From the NCBI GenBank assembly GCA_036557785.1, contig DATBGZ010000032.1:9643-73642 (forward strand): a DNA stretch of 64,000 nucleotides. The letters run 5' to 3'. The notes beneath the pieces were generated by a model, which saw only the letters and a list, made by a program, of their open reading frames with translations, was not told where the DNA came from and did no database searches. Positions within the stretch are counted from its first letter, which is position 1. Each line of letters starts with the position of its first letter. This document shows positions 41,924-48,455 of the stretch, piece by piece. The stretch comes from DATBGZ01 sp036557785. Lineage in GTDB: Bacteria; Actinomycetota; Actinomycetes; Mycobacteriales; Micromonosporaceae. Made by a program: the position numbers and the translations under genes.

Positions 41924-42934
41924 GTGAAGCTGTTCGTGGCGCTGCTGCTGTTGCTGGGCAACGGCTTCTTCGTGGGCGCCGAGTTCTCGATCATCGCCGC
42001 GCGCCGGACGGTCGTTGAGCCCTTGGCGGCCACCAGTGCCCGGGCCCGGGCGGCGCTGCGAGCCATGAATGACATCCCGCTCATGGTCGCCGGCGCTCAG
42101 CTCGGCATCACGATCTGCTCGCTCGCCCTCGGCGCCATCGCGGAGCCGGCGATCGCGCAGCTGCTCCATGGCCCCTTCGACGCGCTCGGGCTGCCCCACG
42201 AAGCCGTCCGCCCGGTCGCGTTCACCCTGGGCCTGGGCATCGTGGTCTACCTGCACACGGTCGTCGGCGAGATGGTGCCGAAGAACGTCACCCTCGCCGG
42301 GCCCGAGACGGCGGTGTTGTGGCTCGGCCCGTTCCTGCTCGGCTTCTGTCTGGCCACGCGTCCCGTGCTGGTGGCGCTGAAGTGGATCTCCACCAAGGTG
42401 CTGCGACTCTGGCGGATCGAGGCGACGGACGCGGTGAAGACGGTCTACACCGCGGACGAGCTCGCCGGGCTCGTCACCCAGGCCCGCTCGGAGGGGCTGC
42501 TCGACCAGGAGGAGTTCGCGCGTATCGAGGGGGCACTCGCGCTGCGCACGCTGACCGCGGCCGACGCGATGCGCCCCTGGTCCCAGGTCACGACGGTGCC
42601 GGCCGACGTCTCGCCCGCGTTCGTCGAGGTCCTCGCCGCCCGCAGCGGCCGGTCCCGGTTCCCTGTGGTGCACGCCGCGACCCGGCGGGTCGTGGGGTTC
42701 GTGCACGTCAAGGACGTGATCGGCCTGCCGGACCGGCTCACGCCGATCCCCGGCCGCCTGGTCCGGCGCCTGGACGTCGCGGCGCCCAAGCAGAACCTCG
42801 GCGACCTGCTGCTCGCCATGCGCCGCAACCGCCGCCACATGGTGCTGGTGAGCGAGGGCGGCGCCCCGTTGGGGGTATTGACTCTCAACGATGTGCTCGG
42901 CGTGCTCGTCCCGGCCTCCGGCCGACCCGTATGA
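41924..42934 (+). CDS. second CNNM/DUF21 and CBS domain membrane protein
   Basis: Paralogue of the preceding gene, 336 residues, lacking the C-terminal CorC domain. DUF21/CNNM motifs include LLLLLGNGFFVGAEFSIIAA, GAQLGITICSLALGAIAEPA and TVVGEMVPKNVTLAGPE. CBS motifs include RSRFPVVHAATRRVVGFVHV and MVLVSEGGAPLGVLTLNDVL. Two-gene arrays of this kind are common in actinobacteria and may form heteromers. GTG 41924 has GAGG 9 nt upstream and overlaps the TGA of an 11-codon frame that starts in the previous gene's stop; GTG 41912 is an alternative. Confidence 0.9.
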   Translation: MKLFVALLLLLGNGFFVGAEFSIIAARRTVVEPLAATSARARAALRAMNDIPLMVAGAQLGITICSLALGAIAEPAIAQLLHGPFDALGLPHEAVRPVAFTLGLGIVVYLHTVVGEMVPKNVTLAGPETAVLWLGPFLLGFCLATRPVLVALKWISTKVLRLWRIEATDAVKTVYTADELAGLVTQARSEGLLDQEEFARIEGALALRTLTAADAMRPWSQVTTVPADVSPAFVEVLAARSGRSRFPVVHAATRRVVGFVHVKDVIGLPDRLTPIPGRLVRRLDVAAPKQNLGDLLLAMRRNRRHMVLVSEGGAPLGVLTLNDVLGVLVPASGRPV

Positions 42935-43014
42935 ACACTTGGTGATCGCGTCCCTACGGATCGTCCAACTGGATTGAGTTTTGCTGGGAATTCCATCGAC
43001 GGTGCGCGTCATTG

Positions 43015-43043
43015 TTGCGTAATTCGCGGTTCACTCCTAATCT
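43015..43043 (+). promoter_or_regulatory. promoter of the NlpC/P60 gene
   Basis: TTGCGT (43015-43020), a 17-bp spacer and TAATCT (43038-43043) form one of the best sigma-70-like promoters in the window. Transcription would start near 43050, leaving a leader of about 207 nt with several stable stems, for example GCGTCCG (43049-43055) with CGGACGC (43086-43092). Confidence 0.6.
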
Positions 43044-43256
43044 GTCCTGCGTCCGGCTGTCCCATGGTCGACCTCCGGCCGCAGTCGGACGCCGCCTTGC
43101 CCCAGCGCCCATGGCGCGGTGCTGACCGGCGCCTTGGCAGCCATTGCTGTCGCGCCGCCACCCTTCGGCGAACCGGGATCGATACCGTCATGATTCGATG
43201 CGGGTAACTTCGCGCTCTGCGCGGCCCGGTAGGCGGTCCGAACAAAGGAGACAAGT

Positions 43257-44264
43257 GTGGTACCTCCTCCACCCAACGGAGGACAACTCGCACGCCGTCG
43301 CCTCTGGCGGCGTGCTGGCCTGATCGCGCTGATCGCCTCGGCCATCGTGCTGGCGCCGCTCTCCACGGCGTACGCCGAGCCGTCGGTCAGCGACGTCGAG
43401 GCCCAGATCGACCAGGCCTGGAACGAAGCCGAGCCGCTCATCGAGCAGTACGACGCGGTCCATGAGCAGTACGAGCAGAACCTCGCCAAGCAGAAGCAGA
43501 TGCAGGCGGCGATCCAGCCCCTCGAGGTCCAGCTCGACGCGGCCGAGACGAAGGTCGGCGCCATTTCGGCGCAGGTGTACCGGGGCGGATCCGCCGGAAC
43601 GCTCGCGATGCTGCTCAACAGCGGTTCACCGGACGAGTTCACCGACCGGCTCTCCTACCTGGATGTGCTCTCCGCCGCGCAGGGGCAGGACGTGCAGGCC
43701 GCGGTCGACCTCAAGGCACAGTACGACGCCCAGAAGGCGCCCATCGACGCCCTCGTAGCCCAACTCTCCACACAGGACGCTGACCTCGCCGCGCGGAAGA
43801 AGGACATCGAGAAGCGTCTCGATGACCTGCAGGCGCTGCGGCGCAAGTCCTACGCGGACACCAACGGCACCGGCTCGTACCGGCCATGGCCCTGCCCGGC
43901 CGAATACGCCCCGACGCCTGGCTACAAGGCCGCGGCCTGGGCGTGCGCGCAGGCCGGCATCCCATACGTCTTCGGCGGCGCGAGCTCGAAGGGCTACGAC
44001 TGCTCCGGGCTGACCATGATGGCCTGGCGGCAGGTGGGTGTCTACCTCCCCCACAACGCCGCGGCCCAACGCCGGTCGATGCCGTACGTGAGCCGGGCGG
44101 ACCTGCAGGTCGGTGACCTGGTCTTCTACTACAGCGACCTGCACCACGTCGCGATCTACGAGGGTGACGGGAAGATCATGACCGCGCCGCGCACGGGAGA
44201 CGTGGTCCGGATGAGAGTGCTCGACTACGGCGCGAGCATCCACAGCTTCGGCCGGCCTGGCTGA
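43257..44264 (+). CDS. NlpC/P60 family peptidoglycan endopeptidase
   Basis: Secreted cell-wall hydrolase of 335 residues, related to RipA-like D-Glu-mDAP endopeptidases. A signal peptide (LIALIASAIVLAPLSTAYAE) is followed by a long coiled-coil of about 170 residues (rich in Gln, Glu, Lys), then the NlpC/P60 domain. The catalytic Cys is in GYDCSGLTMMAWRQVG, the His in DLHHVAIYEGDGK, and the third polar position in TAPRTGDVV. GTG 43257 has AAAGGAG 8 nt upstream. The long leader suggests post-transcriptional control. A strong terminator follows. Confidence 0.93.
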   Translation: MVPPPPNGGQLARRRLWRRAGLIALIASAIVLAPLSTAYAEPSVSDVEAQIDQAWNEAEPLIEQYDAVHEQYEQNLAKQKQMQAAIQPLEVQLDAAETKVGAISAQVYRGGSAGTLAMLLNSGSPDEFTDRLSYLDVLSAAQGQDVQAAVDLKAQYDAQKAPIDALVAQLSTQDADLAARKKDIEKRLDDLQALRRKSYADTNGTGSYRPWPCPAEYAPTPGYKAAAWACAQAGIPYVFGGASSKGYDCSGLTMMAWRQVGVYLPHNAAAQRRSMPYVSRADLQVGDLVFYYSDLHHVAIYEGDGKIMTAPRTGDVVRMRVLDYGASIHSFGRPG

Positions 44265-44286
44265 GGCATCGCCGATCCGACGGCAG

Positions 44287-44325
44287 GAAGGGCATCGCGG
44301 GCACCCCGCGGTGCCCTTCTTCCGT
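44287..44325 (+). terminator. intrinsic terminator of the NlpC/P60 gene
   Basis: GAAGGGCA (44287-44294) and TGCCCTTC (44312-44319) enclose a second stem, CGCGGG with CCCGCG. The hairpin is followed by TTCC and begins 23 nt after the stop codon. Confidence 0.85.
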
Positions 44326-44458
44326 TGCGCCGGTCGCGACGCTACCGTGAGGCGCGGGCGGGGACCGGTGGGTTGCGCCGCACTCGTAACGTGCGCCATG
44401 GGAGTGCGTCGGTGCGCTGGCGCAGGCGGATCCTTGGCGTCGTGGGCCAGGAGGAGAG

Positions 44459-45166
44459 ATGACGTCGTACCAGCCGGGCGAGCAGCCCTCGTACGCGCCA
44501 CCACAGGACCCGTGGTCCGGCACCCAGGGTGTGGCGGCCACGCCCACCGACCCGATTCCGCAGCCGCCGCGCGGAAAGTTCAGCCCTGGTGTCGCCGCAC
44601 CGGTGCCCCCGGCGGCCGACCTGTGGTCGCAGGAGACCGTCGCGCACGACGACCGCTACACCCCCGGGCGTGGGCCCGCTGGGCGTGGCGCCCTCTTCTA
44701 CACCTTCGTGACCCTGGTCGTCCTGCTGCTCGGCGGCGCCGGCGGGTACGGCGCGTGGTACCTGATCACGGACCGGATCGGTACCCCGACGGCTGGCCCG
44801 ACCACGAACAACGGCACGAGCGCCGGGCCCAGCCTGACCACGACCGTTCCCCCGTTCCATCCCGACGCGGTCCGCGTCGGGGACTGCCTGCTCCAGGTGG
44901 ACGTGCCCTACCTCGCCACGGACGGCACCCAGAAGAAGCGCACCACGCTGGAGATCGTCGCCTGCGGAACCGACAACTCGTACGCGGTCGTCAAGATCGA
45001 CCATGGTGCCCAGCTCCCGGAGGACCCCGTCACCGGCGGCCTCGACGACGCGACGGCCGACGCTGTCTGCAAGGGCACGCCGCCCTGGGACGGCGCCTGG
45101 GCCGCATGGGACTCCGATAACGACAGCCTTGACTACTTCTACTGCCTGGACGATCCCAAGGTCTGA
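44459..45166 (+). CDS. LppU/SCO3897-like membrane protein
   Basis: Protein of 235 residues. A Pro/Gln/Tyr-rich cytoplasmic region of about 75 residues is followed by one span (FYTFVTLVVLLLGGAGGYGA), a Thr linker and an extracellular domain with four Cys (VGDCLLQV, IVACGTDNSYAVV, DAVCKGTPPW, YFYCLDDPKV). The pattern of conserved Cys and a YAVV core resembles the LppU/SCO3897 family of actinobacterial membrane or lipoproteins of unknown role. ATG 44459 follows GGAGGAG closely. It converges with moaE. Confidence 0.72.
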   Translation: MTSYQPGEQPSYAPPQDPWSGTQGVAATPTDPIPQPPRGKFSPGVAAPVPPAADLWSQETVAHDDRYTPGRGPAGRGALFYTFVTLVVLLLGGAGGYGAWYLITDRIGTPTAGPTTNNGTSAGPSLTTTVPPFHPDAVRVGDCLLQVDVPYLATDGTQKKRTTLEIVACGTDNSYAVVKIDHGAQLPEDPVTGGLDDATADAVCKGTPPWDGAWAAWDSDNDSLDYFYCLDDPKV

Positions 45167-45185
45167 GCTTGACCGAGTGGACGGG

Positions 45186-45608
45186 TCAGGGCGAGTTCAC
45201 CCACTCGTCGCTGCCGTCACCGAAGTGCTGGTGTTTCCAGATGGGCAGCCGGGCCTTCACCTCGTCGACGAGGCGGGCGCAGATCGCGAACGCCTCGCCG
45301 CGGTGCGCGGTGGCCACCGCGGCGGCGAGCGCGACGTCGCCAATCTCGAGTTCGCCGACCCGGTGGGATACCGCGAGGCCGATCACCGCCGGGTCCTTGG
45401 CGAACTCGGCGACGACCTCGGCGAGAACGGCCTGCGCGCTCGGGTGCGCCTCATAGACGAGCCGGAGCACGTCGCGTCCACCATCGTGGTCGCGGACCAC
45501 TCCGGCGAAACCGACCACCGCCCCGGCCGCCGGGTGTGCGACAACCCGCTCGTGCTCGGCGACCGACAGCGCCTCGGTGCCGACGGCCGTACGAATGACA
45601 GCGGTCAT
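45186..45608 (-). CDS. moaE: molybdopterin synthase catalytic subunit
   Basis: Large subunit of molybdopterin synthase; with MoaD it inserts two sulfurs into cyclic pyranopterin monophosphate. The 140 residues show VVGFAGVVRDHDGGRDV, LVYEAHPSAQAVLAEV, AVSHRVGELEIGDVALAAAV and the active-site lysine region VKARLPIWKHQHF. Its ATG overlaps the moeA stop (ATGA), so both are translated from one mRNA. No moaD is visible in the window. Confidence 0.95.
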   Translation of the reverse strand: MTAVIRTAVGTEALSVAEHERVVAHPAAGAVVGFAGVVRDHDGGRDVLRLVYEAHPSAQAVLAEVVAEFAKDPAVIGLAVSHRVGELEIGDVALAAAVATAHRGEAFAICARLVDEVKARLPIWKHQHFGDGSDEWVNSP

Positions 45609-46843
45609 GGTCGACCTCCTGGAAGCAGAGGCAGCGCGACGAAGGGGACCTCGTCCCCGGATGACGCGTCGGTGCGGGGTGCGACGACGGCGAAGCCATC
45701 GGCGCGGGCGAGCCCACGCAGCATCGCTGATCCCGCATGGCCCAGCGGCTCGGCGAGCCCGGAGGAGTCGAGGCGAACCAGGGCCAGATGCGTCGCCTCG
45801 CCGCGCCCCTTCACGGCTCCCGCCAGCCGCACCCGCGGCAGGTCGGGCAGCGGGGCTCCGGCCAGTCCGAGCAGCAGGGGCACCACCAGGGAGACGAGCG
45901 CGACAACCGCCGACTGGGGGTTGCCGGGCAGCCCGGCGATGAACGCGGGTGGCCGGCCCGCTCGGGGGATCTGAGCCAGGAGCATGGGAAAGCCCGGACG
46001 CACGGCGACGGAGTCGGCCAGGTAGGTCGCCGCGAGCTTGGCCAGTGCCGGATGCAGGTGGTCGACGGGTCCGTGCATGGTGCCGCCGGTCGTGGCGACC
46101 ACGTCCGCCACCTCGACGGCGGCCCGGATCGCGTCGACGTGCGCCTCGAGGGTGTCCGCCACGGGTCCGCGGTACCCGATCGGTCCGGGAGCGGTGGTGT
46201 CGCGCTCGCCGATGGCGGCGACGGCGCCGAGGCGGGCGAGCCAGGCGGGCAGTTGTGGGCCGAGGGCGTCGCGGACCCGGCCGAGCCCCGGCGGCCCGGC
46301 GGTGAGCAGCTCGTCACCGAAGATGACGACGGCCGCCCTGGGCGCGGGGGTGACGGCGAGCGTGTCGTGGCCGCACGAGGCGGCGAGCCCGATCACCGCG
46401 GGGGTCACCGGTGTGCCGGCGGGGAGCAACTGTTCGCCGGCCCGCGCTTCATCACCGCGGTCACGCCAGTCCGGCACGCTCCTGGCCCGGCCCGTGATCC
46501 GGCCCGCCTCGTCCCGCTGGCTCTCCTCCGTCCGGATGAGCTGCTCCGTACCCTCCGGCAGCATCGCCCCGGTGGCGATCTCCACGGCTGTCGCGCCGGA
46601 GAGGGGCTCGGGAACCGATCCGGCGAGCGCGCGGCCGGCCACGCGCCAGGGGCCCGGTCCCCGAACCGCATAACCGTCCACACTGGACGTCGGGAAGGCC
46701 GGCAGGTCGGTCAAGGGCGCCAGCGGCGCGGCGAGCGTGAGCCCGTCGGCCTCCGCCAGCGGCACATCGACCGGGGCCGGCCGCGCAGCGAGCCCGGCCG
46801 TGTGGGCGGCCTGGCGGGCGGCGGCCCAGGAGAGGGGCTGCAT
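45605..46843 (-). CDS. moeA: molybdopterin molybdenumtransferase
   Basis: Inserts molybdate into adenylylated molybdopterin. The 412 residues have the MoeA layout: LAEADGLTLAAPLAP, FPTSSVDGYAVRG, EIATGAMLPEGTEQLIRTEE, the MoCF-binding segment VATTGGTMHGPVDHL and IAGLPGNPQSAVVALVSLV, and a C-terminal beta-barrel. ATG 46843 precedes MQPLSWAAARQAA. A TAGGGT hexamer 7 nt upstream and no Shine-Dalgarno suggest a leaderless transcript from a promoter within the 74-bp gap after mog. Confidence 0.94.
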   Translation of the reverse strand: MQPLSWAAARQAAHTAGLAARPAPVDVPLAEADGLTLAAPLAPLTDLPAFPTSSVDGYAVRGPGPWRVAGRALAGSVPEPLSGATAVEIATGAMLPEGTEQLIRTEESQRDEAGRITGRARSVPDWRDRGDEARAGEQLLPAGTPVTPAVIGLAASCGHDTLAVTPAPRAAVVIFGDELLTAGPPGLGRVRDALGPQLPAWLARLGAVAAIGERDTTAPGPIGYRGPVADTLEAHVDAIRAAVEVADVVATTGGTMHGPVDHLHPALAKLAATYLADSVAVRPGFPMLLAQIPRAGRPPAFIAGLPGNPQSAVVALVSLVVPLLLGLAGAPLPDLPRVRLAGAVKGRGEATHLALVRLDSSGLAEPLGHAGSAMLRGLARADGFAVVAPRTDASSGDEVPFVALPLLPGGRP

Positions 46844-46917
46844 GGAACCGACCCTACCCACCGCGACGCCGCTAGCACACGATTGCACCCGCAGACCCCT
46901 AGGCCGATCACGCGGCG

Positions 46918-47394
46918 TCAGGCCTGTGGATGATCACCGCCGCCGAGCTGCTCGACGGCGTGGGCGAGGACGCCTGCGAGCACCGTCAGCCCGTCCCGGG
47001 CACCGCCGGTGGACCCGGGCAGGTTCACCACGATGGTCTGGCCGGCGACACCAGCGAGCCCTCGGGACAGCGACGCGGTCGGCACGCGATCACGGGAGTG
47101 GGCCCGGATCGCCTCGGCGATGCCCGGGATCTCGTAGTCCAGGATGGCGCGGGTGACCTCCGGCGTCCGGTCCGTCGGCGTGATACCGGTGCCGCCGCTC
47201 GTGATCACGACATCCACGCCATCGGTCACGGCTGCCCGGATCGCCTCCCCGACCGCCTCGCCGTCGGGGACCACCACCGGGTCATCCACCGCGAACCCCA
47301 ACTGACGCAGGCCGGTCACGAGGATAGGACCGCTCGAGTCCGCGTACACCCCGGCCCAGGCGCGGTTGCTCGCCACGACGACACGGGCCCTCAT
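46918..47394 (-). CDS. mog: molybdenum cofactor biosynthesis protein (MogA/MoaB family)
   Basis: Molybdopterin adenylyltransferase-type protein of 158 residues. It has the MoCF fold with VVVASNRAWAGVYADSSGP, VITSGGTGITPTDRTPEVT and VVNLPGSTGGARDGLTVL. ATG 47394 overlaps the moaC stop. MogA adenylylates molybdopterin before MoeA acts; actinobacterial proteins of this length are named either mogA or moaB. Confidence 0.92.
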   Translation of the reverse strand: MRARVVVASNRAWAGVYADSSGPILVTGLRQLGFAVDDPVVVPDGEAVGEAIRAAVTDGVDVVITSGGTGITPTDRTPEVTRAILDYEIPGIAEAIRAHSRDRVPTASLSRGLAGVAGQTIVVNLPGSTGGARDGLTVLAGVLAHAVEQLGGGDHPQA

Positions 47395-47915
47395 CGCTGC
47401 TCCTCGTCGGCCAGCGTCGCCCGCGGTGCCTCGTCGTCGCGGACCCAGAGCCCGGTCTTGCCGCCCTCTTTGCGCAGCACCCGGACCGCGTCGAGGGTCG
47501 CGGCAGGATCGACCGCCTTGATCATGTCGATGAGTGCGAGCCCCGCGGTCGCCACGGCGGTCAGGGCCTCCATCTCCACCCCGGTGCGATCGGCCGTACG
47601 GACGGTTGCCGTGATGGTTACCGCGGCCTGCTCGACCTCGAGGCCGACGTCGACGCCGTGCAGGGCGATCGGGTGGCACAGGGGCACGAGGTCCGGGGTG
47701 CGCTTGGCTCCCATGATTCCCGCGATCCGCGCCACCCCGAGGGCGTCGCCCTTGGGCAGAGCGTCCCGGCGCAGCAGTGCCACCACCTCGGGCGTGGTGC
47801 GTACCCGACCCTCGGCGGTCGCCAGCCGTACGGTCACGTCCTTGGCGGAGACATCGACCATCCGGGCGGCGCCGGACGCGTCGACATGAGTCAGTTTCAT
47901 GCTCGGCGAGGTCAC
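47391..47915 (-). CDS. moaC: cyclic pyranopterin monophosphate synthase
   Basis: Converts the MoaA product to cyclic pyranopterin monophosphate. The 174 residues include KLTHVDASGAARMVDVS, GIMGAKRTPDLVPLCHPIAL, VEMEALTAVATAGLALIDMI and KAVDPAATLDAV, with the conserved active-site Cys-His and Lys. GTG 47915 lies 6 nt after a TACCCT hexamer, which suggests a leaderless mRNA; ATG 47900 is an alternative. It is the first gene of the moaC-mog-moeA-moaE unit and divergent from the region before the GGDEF-EAL gene. moaA is not in the window. Confidence 0.96.
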   Translation of the reverse strand: MTSPSMKLTHVDASGAARMVDVSAKDVTVRLATAEGRVRTTPEVVALLRRDALPKGDALGVARIAGIMGAKRTPDLVPLCHPIALHGVDVGLEVEQAAVTITATVRTADRTGVEMEALTAVATAGLALIDMIKAVDPAATLDAVRVLRKEGGKTGLWVRDDEAPRATLADEEQR

Positions 47916-48137
47916 CCGCCGAGGGTACGCCGACGGTCGTGGATGTGCGACGGCGTGGTCACCCTCCGCTGTGGCCGGACGTCACCCCGACGGCGTACCG
48001 TAGGCGGACGCTCCGTTGTGCCCGATGGTGGCCGCGGAGCCGGCGAACGGAGCCGAAGGTGGTGGAGTAACACATCCATCCACCGATGCGCCGCGACGCG
48101 GTGGCCAGTGATCCCCGGTTGAGGGGAGGTGACCGGC

Positions 48138-48278
48138 GTGAACGACTGGCTGTGATGCGCAGGCTGTAATGCGCAGTCGCCTTGCCGACGTGACCGCGAC
48201 GATCCGTTCGAAAGGGGGTGCACGGACGATGAACGACTGGCTGTAGTGGACAGTCCCCTTTGTAGGGGCGGTGTTTGA
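48138..48278 (+). other. chain of four stop-start-overlapping micro-ORFs
   Basis: GTG 48138 opens a 5-codon frame (VNDWL) behind GGGGAGGTGA. Its TGA overlaps ATG 48155 (TGATG) of a 4-codon frame (MRRL). That frame's TAA overlaps ATG 48169 (TAATG) of a 25-codon frame, which ends again in MNDWL at 48246. Its TAG overlaps GTG 48246 (TAGTG) of a 10-codon frame ending at 48278. The 15-mer TGAACGACTGGCTGT occurs twice (48139-48153, 48230-48244), and GGCTGTGATGCGCA is tandemly repeated (48148-48175). It lies about 180 nt before the GGDEF-EAL gene. Translation is not proven; the frames and overlaps are directly visible. Confidence 0.5.
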
Positions 48279-48455
48279 CGACGCCGGTGTCGCCAGACCC
48301 CCGACGCTGACCCGTCACAGGGTCGGCGCAGGCTGCGCTGTTGCGCGGACCCGAACCGTCCTACGCTGACCATCGGTCGTCCAGGGGGATCCCCTGTCTG
48401 CCACATGCACGTGGCGGTGCGAATCGCGGCGACCGGGGCGGGAGAGGACGGGCGG

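Noticed and set aside
43044..43256. c-di-AMP (ydaO) riboswitch as a firm annotation
   Set aside because: Context fits, but I could not find the conserved GGGGGA-type and GGGGTGAA-type blocks, so it is kept only as a question.
47916..48455. c-di-GMP (GEMM) riboswitch before the GGDEF-EAL gene
   Set aside because: TTCGAAAGGGGG at 48207-48218 caught the eye, but the flanking GEMM consensus and tetraloop-receptor elements are absent.
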